From Pseudoalteromonas atlantica (GTDB taxonomy: Bacteria > Pseudomonadota > Gammaproteobacteria > Enterobacterales > Alteromonadaceae), in the NCBI GenBank assembly GCA_007988745.1, contig BJUT01000002.1, positions 1 through 64,000 on the forward strand: 64,000 nucleotides of DNA, read 5' to 3'. The notes under the pieces are model-generated. The model made no database searches. It was not told the DNA's origin and saw nothing but the letters and a program-made list of their open reading frames with translations. The translations under genes and the position numbers were made by a program. Below are positions 18,666 to 28,799 of the stretch, piece after piece. Within the stretch, counting starts at the first letter, position 1. Each line of letters starts with the position of its first letter.

Positions 18666-18826
18666 AATCGTCCCTTGCTGTTGCCCTAAAATGATAATGA
18701 CTAATATTACCTTATACCTAAGGTATTTAATACATGATCACCACAATGGAATTAATTAATCTAATGGCTATGCCTGTATCTGTGGTTACGGTAAAATTAG
18801 CTGCCTTTTAAAACTCCATGGTCGTT

Positions 18827-20845
18827 ATGAAACTCAATCCAAAACAAGATGAAGCAGTAAAATATATTAGTGGTCCGTGTTTAGTACTCGCGGGTGCAGG
18901 CTCAGGTAAAACGCGCGTAATCACTAACAAAATTGCTTATTTGGTGCAAAAGTGCGAGTACAAAGCACGTAATATTGCTGCGGTAACGTTTACGAATAAA
19001 GCGGCCAAAGAGATGCGCGAGCGTGTATTACAAACGCTTAATAAGCAAGAAGCGAAAGGGCTGTGGGTATCAACCTTTCATACCCTAGGGCTTGAAATAA
19101 TTAAAAAAGAGCTCAAAACGCTTGGCTTTAAAGAAGGTTTTTCACTGTTTGATGACCAAGATACTAACCAGCTGTTAGGTGATTTAACCGAAGACGAGCT
19201 TAAAAAAGACAAAGACCTACTTAATCTATTGAAAATGCAAATAGGCAGCTGGAAAAATGAATTAATTTTACCAGAGCAAGCCATACGCGAAGCACGTGAT
19301 GCGCAAAAGGCGTTATTTGCGCAGCTTTACGCGCGTTATCAAAACCAGCTGCGAGCATATAACGCACTGGATTTTGACGATTTAATAATGATCCCCACCT
19401 TATTACTGAGTAGTAATGCCACCTCACGAGAGCGTTGGCAGCAACGATTTAGGTATTTGCTGGTGGATGAATATCAAGATACCAATACCAGCCAGTACCA
19501 GCTTGTTAAGTTATTAGTAGGCGAGCGAGCGCGTTTTACTGTGGTAGGGGATGATGACCAATCTATTTATTCATGGCGCGGAGCCCGCCCCCAAAACTTG
19601 GTACTGTTAAGTAAAGATTACCCCGGGCTTAGGCTCATAAAGCTTGAGCAAAACTACCGTAGTGCCCAGCGCATTCTAAAAGCTGCAAATATTTTAATTG
19701 CCAATAACCCGCACGATATCGAAAAAAAGCTATTTAGTGAGCTTGGTTACGGTGAGCCGATTAAAGTGATTGGCTGTAGGGATGAAGAGCATGAGTGCGA
19801 GCGAGTTGTTGCTGAAATAATTTCTCATAAATTTATGAAGCGCACCAGCTATAAAGATTACGCTATTTTGTATCGTGGTAATCACCAGGCACGCGGTTTT
19901 GAAAAATCATTAATGAGTAACCGCATTCCCTATAAAATTAGTGGCGGAATGTCGTTTTTTTCGCGCTCAGAAATTAAAGATATTATGGCGTATTTACGCT
20001 TGTTGGTTAACCAAGACGACGATAACGCCTTTTTACGCATAGTTAATACGCCGCGCCGTGAAATAGGCACCGTTACACTTGAAAAGCTAGGCACACTTGC
20101 AAACGAAAAACACCAAAGCTTATTTGCCACCTGTTTTGATAACGACCTAGGCTACCGCCTTAAAGGGCGTGGCTTAAATGCGCTTTCGGGGTTTGCACGT
20201 TGGGTTGTTGAGCTTTCAGATAATGCAGTGCGAAGCGATACACTCGAAGCGGTAAAAGACTTGGTACGTAATATTAACTACGAAGCGTATTTATATGAGT
20301 CATCGCCAAGTGCCAAAGCGGCAGAAATGCGCATGAAAAACGTCTCTGAGCTGTATCGTTGGATCACCGATATGCTCACCGGAGATGCCGATAACGAACC
20401 GATGACCTTACCTGAAGTGGTCAGCAAATTAACGCTTCGCGATATGCTAGAGCGTAACGAGGAAGAAGATGAGTCTGATGCGGTACAGTTACTTACTTTG
20501 CATGCATCTAAAGGCTTAGAATACCCGTACGTATTTATGGTTGGGATGGAAGAGGGGTTATTGCCACACCAAGTAAGTATTGACGAAGAAAACGTAGATG
20601 AAGAGCGCCGTTTAGCATACGTAGGGATCACACGGGCCCAGCAAGAGCTGACACTAACGTATGCAAAAATACGTCGTCAGTTTGGCGAAACCTCACAAAC
20701 AGAGCTAAGTCGCTTTGTGCAAGAGTTACCGCAAGATGACCTAGCGTTTGAAAACAAAAAAGCCCCAAGCTCGCAAGCTGAGCGCATGGAAAAAGGCCAA
20801 GCACGGGTCGCTAACTTAAGGGCGATGCTGAAAAAACCTAGTTAA
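18827..20845 (+). CDS. rep: ATP-dependent DNA helicase Rep
   Basis: A 672-residue superfamily 1A 3'-5' helicase that clears replication forks of bound protein and helps restart them. Walker A 'GAGSGKT', motif Ia '[12 protein letters not shown]', motif II '[10 protein letters not shown]', motif III '[15 protein letters not shown]' and motif VI 'VGITRAQ' are all present, and length matches E. coli Rep. The start is taken at 18827 (MKLNP) because it aligns with the E. coli N-terminus; the ATG at 18818 would add three residues. The stop overlaps by eight bases the end of the converging GGDEF gene. Confidence 0.95.
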   Translation: MKLNPKQDEAVKYISGPCLVLAGAGSGKTRVITNKIAYLVQKCEYKARNIAAVTFTNKAAKEMRERVLQTLNKQEAKGLWVSTFHTLGLEIIKKELKTLGFKEGFSLFDDQDTNQLLGDLTEDELKKDKDLLNLLKMQIGSWKNELILPEQAIREARDAQKALFAQLYARYQNQLRAYNALDFDDLIMIPTLLLSSNATSRERWQQRFRYLLVDEYQDTNTSQYQLVKLLVGERARFTVVGDDDQSIYSWRGARPQNLVLLSKDYPGLRLIKLEQNYRSAQRILKAANILIANNPHDIEKKLFSELGYGEPIKVIGCRDEEHECERVVAEIISHKFMKRTSYKDYAILYRGNHQARGFEKSLMSNRIPYKISGGMSFFSRSEIKDIMAYLRLLVNQDDDNAFLRIVNTPRREIGTVTLEKLGTLANEKHQSLFATCFDNDLGYRLKGRGLNALSGFARWVVELSDNAVRSDTLEAVKDLVRNINYEAYLYESSPSAKAAEMRMKNVSELYRWITDMLTGDADNEPMTLPEVVSKLTLRDMLERNEEEDESDAVQLLTLHASKGLEYPYVFMVGMEEGLLPHQVSIDEENVDEERRLAYVGITRAQQELTLTYAKIRRQFGETSQTELSRFVQELPQDDLAFENKKAPSSQAERMEKGQARVANLRAMLKKPS

Positions 20846-23411
20846 TAGACTGTGCGGCGTTGTTATTAGCCGCTACTGGCTCCGATAAGCCTTGCTGCTT
20901 AGCAACAAATAAGTTTAGTCCGTATTTATCTAGCAAGGCTCTAAAGTTGAGTATAGAAGGGCCTTTGGCAATAACTTTTATGCCTTTTAGCTGAGTGATT
21001 GCCAGTACACCTTGTAATTGCAAGTTAAAGCTTTCTTGTTGCAGTACGCGTTTACTAAAGGTTGAGCTAAGTAGTACATAATCGAAGGTAATGTCGGTCA
21101 GTGCATTTAGCTCACAGCGGTCTTTTGCAAAGTTATTTAAGCCAATGCTGTAGCCAAGCTGCGAGAGCTTTTTAAGGTTTTCTAGCTGAGTTGCACAGGC
21201 GTAACGTATTTCTTGGTCGTCAAACAATAAACACAGTTGGCTTTGCCCTTGCAGCTTACTTAATACCTCAGTAAATAAATTGAATTCAAGCGCTTCTAAC
21301 AGTAACCCTGAGCATGGCAATAATACCATGGCTACATTTGCCGCTAAGGCATGGGAATAGGCGTGTTGTAATAGTTCTAATTCAACTTGGAGGTGCTGCT
21401 CTTTATCGGTTGCAAACTTTTTCAGTACTTCAAAACTGGTATAGCCTAATACAGGGTGTTCACCAAAGGCTTCAAACAGTGACTCTGATTGCTGTTGTTC
21501 ATCAAGGTTTATAATATCTGCACTTCTAAAACTCATCGGAAGTGAATCAAGATGGTGCTGTGCTGGAGATTCTGCGCTTGTTAGTGTTTGTGTTAATAAC
21601 GGGTGGAACAGCTCATAGCGGTCGCGCCCCGCATTTTTAGCATAATACATAGCAGCATCGGCATCGCGAATAATTTCATCGGTATGCTGATAACTTGAAT
21701 TTGAGTACGTTATACCAATACTTGCACCACTTTGAATGCAGGTACCTTTACTGCAAAATGGCTTTTTCATTATATTAATAATGCGATCAGCTACATCTTC
21801 TGCTTGTTGTAGCTCTGTTAAGTGGGTAAGCAAAATTACAAATTCATCACCACCAAGGCGAGCGAGTAAATCGTGTTCGCGAATACAATGCGAAAATAAA
21901 TCAGCCACACTTATTAAAAATTGATCGCCGGCATGGTGACCTAGTTGATCGTTTATATCTTTAAACTTATCTAAATCAATAAATAAAACAGCAAAGTGAT
22001 GATCAGGAAAACGATGGTAATGCTGCAGTGTTTTTTCTAGCTGGGTTAAAAACAAGCTGCGGTTAGGCAGGCCCGTTAATGAGTCGTGATGCGCATCATG
22101 ATAAAGCTGTTGCTCTACTTTTTTACGCTCATCAATTTGCATTTGTAAATGTAGGTTAGCTTGCTGCAGCTCTTTTGTTTTTTCGTTAACTCGATACTCT
22201 AACTCTTGGTGGCTAGATTTAAGTGCTTGAGTGGCTAATTTTGTTTGTAAAACCGTGGCAATTTGGTGTGATACAAACGTAATAAGCTCGCAGTCGTCTT
22301 TGCTAAAAATATGATTGTTATTATACGCTTGGCATGCAATTAAGCCGATAACTCCTTGCGATGTTTTAAGCGGTGCCCCTAGCCAGCTGGTGGCCATTTG
22401 CTCCTCTGGTACTGGCTTATTTCGTTGTACATCACCACTTTCTAATAGCTCTTTGGCTCTACTAGGGTGTATAAGTTGGGTCTGCTCGCTGCTAATAACC
22501 AGTTCACTATAACCTTTTGCAAACGGCCTCGGCTCGGTGTTGTCTTTAAATTCATCCACACAGTACGGGAAGCTAATCCAACCAGTCTCTTTGTTATAAA
22601 GTGCAATGTATAAGTTTTCTGCGTATGTAATGGTTTTTATTATTTGATGAATTTTTACATAGGCATCATCTAAGTTTTGCGCTTGCGTTGCCAACTCCGA
22701 TATTTTAAACAGAATTTGTTGGCGTTGTAGTGCGCGTTTTCGTTGTTCAATTTCTAGGTTTAGCGCATCATTACTTTGCGTGAGCGCACGGGTACGAATT
22801 TTCACTTCAGATTCGAGCAGCTCTCTTTTTTTAACTCGCTCTATGGCTGTGGCTAAGTATAAAGACATTACCTCGAGTAAGTGCACTTGCTGGCTGCTGT
22901 AATCTTGGTGTTTATCGTAACTTTGCGCAGCAAGTACGCCAATAATGTTTTGCTCTTGATAGATAGGAACACCAACCCAGTACTCAGCAGGTGAGCCTAG
23001 TGCTTTAAACAAGCCGTTTTGTGCAGCGCTTTGCATCTCTTGTTTGGTAAAGCAGGTGGTTTTGCCAAGCTTATAAACGTAGCCTGTAGCGCCTTCTTCA
23101 AAACTATTATCTTGATTGAGGGCGACTGATATACCATCTTTTTCATCGCAAAAATAAGAAAGTTCCAAGGCATGAGTATATTGATTAGCAAGCACCACGT
23201 AAAAGCTTTTACTAGGTAGGTATGCTTGTAAAATGTCATGGATAGCGGGGTAAAGTAAGGTTAATTCGGCAACAGAGCTTGCTTGCTCTGATAGCTGGAT
23301 CAGGGCATTTTGTAAGTGGTGAGATTGCTTATACTTTTCTAATAGCGCTTTAAGACGTTTATTTTGGTGCGCTAGTTTACTCGGTGCCGCGGGCTTATCT
23401 TCCGATGACAT
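20838..23411 (-). CDS. GAF-GAF-GGDEF protein with degenerate EAL domain
   Basis: An 857-residue cytoplasmic signalling protein without membrane spans. The order is a short coiled coil, GAF domain (about 35-190), coiled coil, second GAF domain (about 235-395), coiled coil, GGDEF domain (about 445-605) and a C-terminal EAL-like fold (about 650-845). The cyclase site is intact (GGDEF), with an inhibitory I-site RxxD (REHD) five residues before it, so it should make cyclic di-GMP. The EAL part has lost key residues: the EAL-motif region reads 'FEVLKKF', the DDFG region reads 'LNNFAKD', and the EGVE region reads 'AKGPS'. It is therefore unlikely to hydrolyse cyclic di-GMP. What the GAF domains bind is unknown. 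Confidence 0.85.
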   Translation of the reverse strand: MSSEDKPAAPSKLAHQNKRLKALLEKYKQSHHLQNALIQLSEQASSVAELTLLYPAIHDILQAYLPSKSFYVVLANQYTHALELSYFCDEKDGISVALNQDNSFEEGATGYVYKLGKTTCFTKQEMQSAAQNGLFKALGSPAEYWVGVPIYQEQNIIGVLAAQSYDKHQDYSSQQVHLLEVMSLYLATAIERVKKRELLESEVKIRTRALTQSNDALNLEIEQRKRALQRQQILFKISELATQAQNLDDAYVKIHQIIKTITYAENLYIALYNKETGWISFPYCVDEFKDNTEPRPFAKGYSELVISSEQTQLIHPSRAKELLESGDVQRNKPVPEEQMATSWLGAPLKTSQGVIGLIACQAYNNNHIFSKDDCELITFVSHQIATVLQTKLATQALKSSHQELEYRVNEKTKELQQANLHLQMQIDERKKVEQQLYHDAHHDSLTGLPNRSLFLTQLEKTLQHYHRFPDHHFAVLFIDLDKFKDINDQLGHHAGDQFLISVADLFSHCIREHDLLARLGGDEFVILLTHLTELQQAEDVADRIINIMKKPFCSKGTCIQSGASIGITYSNSSYQHTDEIIRDADAAMYYAKNAGRDRYELFHPLLTQTLTSAESPAQHHLDSLPMSFRSADIINLDEQQQSESLFEAFGEHPVLGYTSFEVLKKFATDKEQHLQVELELLQHAYSHALAANVAMVLLPCSGLLLEALEFNLFTEVLSKLQGQSQLCLLFDDQEIRYACATQLENLKKLSQLGYSIGLNNFAKDRCELNALTDITFDYVLLSSTFSKRVLQQESFNLQLQGVLAITQLKGIKVIAKGPSILNFRALLDKYGLNLFVAKQQGLSEPVAANNNAAQSIN

Positions 23412-23524
23412 GAATCATATTATTTTATTATTGTATGTTTATTAAACGTATAATTTCACTTTTAGTTGCGACCGTCAAGTAACTAATGCCCTAAAATAGC
23501 AACTAAAAAGATTATTTTAGAAAT

Positions 23525-23556
23525 AAAAAAGGCCTATTATAAAAATAGGCCTTTTT
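23525..23556. terminator. Bidirectional terminator
   Basis: AAAAAAGGCCTATT pairs with AATAGGCCTTTTT around a short A-rich loop, downstream of the leftward cytochrome c5 gene and upstream of the leftward GGDEF gene. It insulates the two. Confidence 0.85.
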
Positions 23557-23592
23557 AAATTAATCACCCTATTTATCAGGGGTTTAATTAAA

Positions 23593-23988
23593 TTATTTAG
23601 ATGTCATGAAATCAATAGCTGCGCTAATCTCATCATCAGAACAATCCATACATGTTCCTTTTGGCGGCATCGCATTAAAACCGTTGATAGCGTGATCAAG
23701 CAGTACATCTTTACCTTTAGCGATACGCGGTGCCCAGTCATCAGCTGATTTAGGTGCACCTAGTGCGCCAGTACCGTGACAGGCAAAACATGCGCCTTGG
23801 TACACTTGCTCACCAGAGCGAGGGCCAGTAGGAGCTGCGGCTGCAGCAGCTTTCTCGCCTTCAAGATAAACAGCGCCAACTGGTGCTAAACGTTTTTTAA
23901 TCGCATCTTCAGTCATAGAGTTATCATATGGCTGTGCGTATGCGGTGGTTGCTAGCACTAATAATGCTGCAGCTGATAGTTTTTTCAT
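23593..23988 (-). CDS. Cytochrome c5
   Basis: A 131-residue periplasmic monohaem cytochrome. An Ala-rich signal peptide of about 18 residues is followed by an Ala/Pro linker and one class I haem domain with haem site 'CFACH', axial methionine in 'NAMPPKG', and the extra cysteine pair 'CMDC' that forms the disulfide typical of cytochrome c5. Such proteins pass electrons to terminal oxidases or nitrite reductases. The ATG at 23988 has AAGG nine bases ahead. An FNR-like sequence overlaps the region just upstream. Confidence 0.88.
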   Translation of the reverse strand: MKKLSAAALLVLATTAYAQPYDNSMTEDAIKKRLAPVGAVYLEGEKAAAAAAPTGPRSGEQVYQGACFACHGTGALGAPKSADDWAPRIAKGKDVLLDHAINGFNAMPPKGTCMDCSDDEISAAIDFMTSK

Positions 23989-24191
23989 TTTGCCTTGCTC
24001 ACTTCGATTTGAACGTGATCAATCACGATTATAGATGACGGAAATTAAACCGATTATACCTTTGTGTAACAATTTATAAAACGCCCACTGGTGTTTTTAT
24101 CAATAAAACTGACTAATTTTTGCGTTAACGCAATAAAATTGCATGTTTCAGTTAACAAACATTTATAATCGGTGGCTTAGTAAATCACTAT

Positions 24192-24839
24192 TTAAGCTAA
24201 TGCTAGTACGTTTTTAACCAGTTTTTCGATCCCCGCATCGGCATCTAAAATAGACTGCGCCAGCATATAAGCAGGGGTGGTAACGAGTTTATTGTCCTCA
24301 TCAATCACAATATCATCAACCGCACAGGCTGCGTGTGTAGAGCCTAGCTGGGTTAAAGCGCTTGCGGTCTGTTCATCATTACCTATGGTTAAAGTAGCAT
24401 TGGGATATATAAACGGAATTAAAGCCGGCGCAATACACATGTAGCCAGCGGCTTTTTGTGCATTAGCAAATTGTTTACAGGCCTCTAATACTAGGTCGTT
24501 TATCTGCGCATCAGCGCCTTTAACGGCAAAATCACATAAGTTTTTAGCGGCGCCAAATCCCCCTGGTACTATTAACGCATCAAATTCAGATGCCTTTAAT
24601 TCGCTTAATGATTTTATATCACCACGGGCAATGCGTGCTGCCTCAGTGAGTACATTACGGTTGCTTGGCATTTCTTCACCGGTGAGGTGATTAATAGTGT
24701 GAAGTTGTTCTATATCAGGAGCAAAACATTGATATGCAGCACCGTTTTTAGCTATGTGCAGCAGTGTTAATACTGCTTCGTTTATTTCATTGCCATCGTA
24801 CACACCACAGCCGGCTAATATTACAGCTATCTTTTTCAT
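24192..24839 (-). CDS. elbB: ElbB/ES1 family glyoxalase-like protein
   Basis: A 215-residue protein of the class I glutamine amidotransferase-like superfamily. The nucleophile cysteine is in 'PGGFGAAKNLC', and 'ILAGCGVYDGNEINEAV' is the family N-terminus. E. coli ElbB shows glyoxalase activity and was once linked to isoprenoid synthesis; its physiological role is unsettled. The start is set at 24839, which has AGGAG nine bases ahead; an upstream in-frame ATG at 24908 would add 23 residues outside the family. It is divergent from polA. Confidence 0.9.
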   Translation of the reverse strand: MKKIAVILAGCGVYDGNEINEAVLTLLHIAKNGAAYQCFAPDIEQLHTINHLTGEEMPSNRNVLTEAARIARGDIKSLSELKASEFDALIVPGGFGAAKNLCDFAVKGADAQINDLVLEACKQFANAQKAAGYMCIAPALIPFIYPNATLTIGNDEQTASALTQLGSTHAACAVDDIVIDEDNKLVTTPAYMLAQSILDADAGIEKLVKNVLALA

Positions 24840-25363
24840 GCTTTTGTGCTCCTCAAGTATTTTAAATAAGTCGTTTGGATGAAGTTTAACACGGGCCAAA
24901 ACACACACTAAAATAATTTTTTAGTTTAAAAAGTATTCGCAGTGCAAGTTGTATTGCGGTTTATGCCATTTTTGCCAGTGCGCTCGTAAAAAAAATTATA
25001 AAGGATCGCTATGATCTTTGATCCATTATGCTAGAATACTCCTCCGGTTATTTAAATGGATACAAATAACTAAAGTGACTAACAGCGGATGTATCAGTTA
25101 GAAAACCTTTTTCCACATTGGTTTTAAAATAATAAAAAAAGAACCTCGTATTATCTTTTTTAAACAAAACAAGCAGTTATTTATTTTTCTAAGCATTTTA
25201 TTATGCATTGGAGGAATAGCTTGTGGCTGTTATCTACAAAGTTATCCACAGGTTGCTCCGCAATAATTATGGCTACTAAGCGTAATTCACTGTCGTTTTA
25301 TTCACAACCTTATGGCATGCTTGTAATAATATTACTTTTTTGTATTTAGGATCCAAATTCACC
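24840..25363. other. Divergent control region between elbB and polA
   Basis: No certain gene. Three GATC sites lie within 20 bases (25004, 25013, 25020), just ahead of a possible -10 TAGAAT (25032-25037). Further on there is a DnaA-box match TTATCCACA (25242-25250) with a one-mismatch relative TTATCTACA at 25230-25238, 12 bases away. A small frame of 26 codons (25269-25349, MATKR at its start and a hydrophobic tail) runs up to the polA ribosome site but has no good ribosome site of its own. Confidence 0.5.
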
Positions 25364-28093
25364 ATGGCTCAGATCCCCGAAAACCCGCTAATTTTAGTTG
25401 ATGGCTCTTCATATTTATTTCGTGCTTATCATTCTCCACCGCATTTAACCAACTCTAAAGGTGAAGCAACTGGCGCTATTTATGGCGTGGTAAACATGCT
25501 TAAAAGTTTGATCAAACAATATGATCCGAGCCACATGGTGGTGGTGTTTGACGCCAAAGGCAAAACGTTCAGAAACGACATGTATAGCGAGTATAAAGCT
25601 AACCGTCCGCCTATGCCTGACGATTTACGAACGCAAATAGCGCCACTGCACAGTATTATTAAAGCGATGGGCTTTCCGCTAATTAGTATTGAAGGGGTTG
25701 AAGCCGACGATGTTATTGGTACGTTTTCGCGAATAGCAACTGAGCAAAAGCGCCATGTATTGGTTTCTACAGGCGATAAAGACATGGCTCAGCTAGTTAA
25801 TGAACATGTTACGCTAATCAATACCATGACCGACAGCATTTCAGATCCTCAAACCGTTGTTGAAAAATTTGGTGTGGGTCCTGAGCTAATCATCGACTAT
25901 TTAGCGCTAATGGGTGATAAGGTTGACAACATCCCAGGTGTTGAAGGCTGTGGACCTAAAACAGCTGTTAAATGGCTACAAAAATATGGATCGCTTCAAG
26001 GTGTAATTGATAATGCTGGCGACATTAAAGGCAAGATTGGTGAGAAGCTTGCAAACGCCCTTGATCATTTACCACTTAGTTATGAACTTGCCACCATTAA
26101 ATGTGATGTTGAGGTAGAGTCAGACCTAGATACCTTTAAAGTACAAGAGCCAAATAAAGATGAGCTTATTGCACTGTATGGTGAGTGTGAGTTCCGCCGT
26201 TGGTTAGCTGAGCTGCTTGATAACCCAAAAGATGCAGAAAAAGCGCTCCCTACTGAGGCAAATGAACTGCCAAAAGTAGAAGATGCACATTACGAAACTA
26301 TCTTAACCGAATCACAATTTGATACGCTTATTGAGCAGCTAAATAGCGCTGAGTTATTTGCCTTTGATACCGAAACAACCAGTCTTGATTACATGCAAGC
26401 GCAGTTAGTAGGTATGAGCTTTGCTGTAAAAGCAGGCGAAGCAGCTTACTTACCAATTGCACACGACTACCCGGGTGCACCAGAGCAATTAAGCCTTGAA
26501 TATGTAATGCAAAAGCTTGGGCCAATCCTCGCCGATGCTAACAAAGCTAAAGTAGGGCAAAACCTAAAATACGACAAGAGCGTACTGGCTAATGCAGGCT
26601 ATGAGCTCAATGGCATTAAGTTTGATACTATGCTTGAGTCGTACGTATTTAATAGCGTGGGCACTCGCCATGACATGGATTCATTAGCGCTTAAATACTT
26701 AGGCCATAAAAACATTAGCTTTGAAGATATAGCCGGCAAAGGGAAAAAGCAGCTTACCTTTAATCAAATTGAGCTTGAGCAAGCTGCGCCTTACGCAGCA
26801 GAAGATGCCGATATTACACTGCGTTTACACCAAGTACTTTGGCCAAAATTAGAAGCTGATGAGAAGTTAAAGTCAGTATTTGAAACAATAGAAATGCCAT
26901 TAGTGAATGTTATTTCTGATATTGAACGTACCGGCGTAGCAATTGATAGCAACATGCTGGCGGCGCACAGCCAGCGTTTAGGCGAGCGTTTACTTGAACT
27001 TGAAAAAGAAGCGTTTGAGATAGCTGGCGAACCATTCAACCTAAGCTCGCCAAAGCAGCTGCAAGTACTTTTATTTGAAAAACTTGAGCTGCCAGTCATT
27101 AAAAAAACACCTAAAGGTGCACCTTCAACGGCTGAAGAAGTGCTACAAGAACTTGCCCATGACTACCCATTGCCTAAGGTGATTATTGAGCACCGTGGTT
27201 TATCTAAGCTTAAATCAACCTACACCGATAAATTACCACTAATGGTTAATGAGAAAACACAGCGCGTGCATACTTCTTATCATCAAGCTGTTACGGCCAC
27301 AGGGCGTTTGAGTTCTACCGATCCTAACTTACAAAATATCCCTATTCGTTCTGAAGAAGGACGCCGTATACGTGAGGCATTTGTAGCGGCACAAGGCTAT
27401 AAAATTGTGGCTGCCGATTACAGTCAAATTGAGCTGCGTATTATGGCGCATTTATCACAAGACAAAGGGCTACTAAATGCCTTTGCTAATGGGTTAGATG
27501 TACACAGTGCAACCGCTGCTGAGGTATTTGGGGTTGAGCTAGAGGATGTAACCACAGATATGCGTCGTAAAGCTAAAGCAGTAAACTTTGGGTTAATTTA
27601 CGGCATGTCAGCCTTTGGTTTAGCGCGTCAGCTTGATGTACCACGCCACGAAGCGCAGCACTACATAGATAAATACTTTGAGCGTTTCCCTGGGGTACTT
27701 GAGTACATGGAAACAACCCGCGAAAAAGCCGCCGAGAACGGGTACGTAGAAACTATTTTTGGGCGTCGTTTACACTTACCCGAAATTAATGCACGTAATG
27801 GAACTCGCCGTAAAGGCGCCGAACGTGCAGCAATCAATGCACCAATGCAAGGCACAGCCGCTGATATTATTAAGAAAGCAATGCTGAGCGTGCATAGCTG
27901 GGTTAATCAACAAGCTCCCAATACCATTAAGTTACTAATGCAAGTACACGATGAATTGGTGTTTGAGATTAAAACCGATTGTGCGCAAGCATACACAAAG
28001 CAGATTTGTGAGCTAATGTCGCAAGCGGCTAGCTTAGATGTCCCTTTAATTGTAGAAGCTGACGAAGGTGAAAACTGGGAACAAGCCCACTAA
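25364..28093 (+). CDS. polA: DNA polymerase I
   Basis: A 909-residue repair and Okazaki-fragment polymerase with all three domains. The 5'-3' exonuclease occupies about 1-300. The 3'-5' exonuclease has its metal site intact ('FDTETTS' in the 340s). The polymerase has motif A 'DYSQIELRIMAHLS', motif B 'RRKAKAVNFGLIYG' and motif C 'QVHDELVFE'. The start is the ATG at 25364 (MAQIPENPLI), which fits the family; a frame opening at 25340 would add eight residues. It is monocistronic and ends at a strong terminator. It is the left anchor of a gene order shared with E. coli. Confidence 0.95.
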   Translation: MAQIPENPLILVDGSSYLFRAYHSPPHLTNSKGEATGAIYGVVNMLKSLIKQYDPSHMVVVFDAKGKTFRNDMYSEYKANRPPMPDDLRTQIAPLHSIIKAMGFPLISIEGVEADDVIGTFSRIATEQKRHVLVSTGDKDMAQLVNEHVTLINTMTDSISDPQTVVEKFGVGPELIIDYLALMGDKVDNIPGVEGCGPKTAVKWLQKYGSLQGVIDNAGDIKGKIGEKLANALDHLPLSYELATIKCDVEVESDLDTFKVQEPNKDELIALYGECEFRRWLAELLDNPKDAEKALPTEANELPKVEDAHYETILTESQFDTLIEQLNSAELFAFDTETTSLDYMQAQLVGMSFAVKAGEAAYLPIAHDYPGAPEQLSLEYVMQKLGPILADANKAKVGQNLKYDKSVLANAGYELNGIKFDTMLESYVFNSVGTRHDMDSLALKYLGHKNISFEDIAGKGKKQLTFNQIELEQAAPYAAEDADITLRLHQVLWPKLEADEKLKSVFETIEMPLVNVISDIERTGVAIDSNMLAAHSQRLGERLLELEKEAFEIAGEPFNLSSPKQLQVLLFEKLELPVIKKTPKGAPSTAEEVLQELAHDYPLPKVIIEHRGLSKLKSTYTDKLPLMVNEKTQRVHTSYHQAVTATGRLSSTDPNLQNIPIRSEEGRRIREAFVAAQGYKIVAADYSQIELRIMAHLSQDKGLLNAFANGLDVHSATAAEVFGVELEDVTTDMRRKAKAVNFGLIYGMSAFGLARQLDVPRHEAQHYIDKYFERFPGVLEYMETTREKAAENGYVETIFGRRLHLPEINARNGTRRKGAERAAINAPMQGTAADIIKKAMLSVHSWVNQQAPNTIKLLMQVHDELVFEIKTDCAQAYTKQICELMSQAASLDVPLIVEADEGENWEQAH

Positions 28094-28114
28094 CCTAAAA
28101 CATGCTTACATTTT

Positions 28115-28138
28115 AAAAGCGCCGCAAGGCGCTTTTTT
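28115..28138 (+). terminator. polA terminator
   Basis: AAAAGCGCC (28115-28123), loop GCAA, GGCGCTTTT (28128-28136), then T-run: a compact strong terminator 20 bases after the polA stop. Confidence 0.9.
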
Positions 28139-28324
28139 ATTGCCTCTAAATAACTCACTCAATTAAGCGAATAGATATAAGTATTTCTACGCGTAAATAA
28201 AGTTTAGTTAAAAGTAGGTTAATTTAAGCAACTATTTGTATTAAATAGTTATATGTTCGTCAATTCGAACTATTTTGGCGGAATATCATTGTATTTTTAT
28301 GCGCGCTTTTGCTAAAGTGCGCGC

Positions 28325-28440
28325 GTCCTCATCCTGTAGGACATCCTGTTGATGATGCATCTGAAAAGGTGCAACAAATTGATAGCTTCTCCCCAGTTTG
28401 CTATATCGGCCTGCTTGTTTTAAGCAGGCTGCTTTTTCTT
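28325..28440 (+). ncRNA. Candidate small RNA at the Spot 42 (spf) position
   Basis: No reading frame of interest lies here, but the signals of a small RNA gene do. TTGTAT (28289-28294), an 18-base spacer and TAAAGT (28313-28318) form a promoter-like pair. Three hairpins follow: GTCCT/AGGAC at 28325-28342, ATAGC/GCTAT at about 28382-28404, and the terminator GCCTGCTT/AAGCAGGC (28409-28429) followed by CTTTTT. E. coli encodes Spot 42 at exactly this place, after polA and before engB. The primary sequence matches Spot 42 only weakly (a GTAGG word at 28336), so identity is unproven. The RNA could be a diverged Spot 42 or an unrelated sRNA. Confidence 0.5.
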
Positions 28441-28799
28441 CCTCATTAGATTGCCCTTTAAAGCTAAATGGCTCCTCTAAGCGCTTTTTTACTATTCACA
28501 CTTTATGCTCATTTATGTTTATTATTTTTTGTGCCATACCTTGCGCGCCTTCAAACGGGTATATGTATAAAGCAGTTATAATGCAAACGTAGGCAAGTCT
28601 ATCTCACGCAATTATTAGCGTGGATGTTGCGCTATGCCCCAAAAAAGCCTAAGTTATAGGCTGCTACATCATTATTAATTTTTTAATAACAGTACGGGCT
28701 AAGTAATTTAGCGCCGTCTTTAATTTGAGGTGGTTTGCCCCTATTTCAGGTGATAGTATCGAAAGCGCTATTATTCTCATTTTATTTTAGGAGTGCGTT
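28441..28799. other. Intergenic region between the sRNA candidate and the YceI gene
   Basis: I see no supported protein gene. A perfect -10 box TATAAT at 28577-28582 is followed seven bases later by a GTAGG word, without a -35. A hairpin CACGC/GCGTG lies at about 28603-28621. AGCCTA/TAGGCT (28646-28662) with an adjoining A-run (28641-28646) would be an intrinsic terminator for a leftward transcript. Both could belong to further short RNAs or be chance. Confidence 0.4.

Noticed and set aside
18358..18759. A 133-residue Cys/Ser-rich frame opposite ubiK
   Set aside because: It runs through a bidirectional terminator and the whole of ubiK; the protein has no recognisable pattern.
24014..24027. 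CRP site ahead of cytochrome c5
   Set aside because: The GTGA and TCAC arms are four bases apart instead of six, so the spacing does not fit CRP.
25230..25250. Possible chromosomal origin at the DnaA boxes before polA
   Set aside because: Only two boxes are present, without an AT-rich unwinding block or the dnaA/gidA neighbourhood; a regulatory role is more likely.
28150..28175. AATTAAGCGAAT words resembling an end of the ATACCAAT repeat
   Set aside because: The match is 12 bases without the ATTGGTAT outer end, too little to count as another copy.
28398..28592. A 64-codon frame after polA
   Set aside because: It starts inside the sRNA candidate's terminator and has no ribosome site; its codon use and composition are not gene-like.
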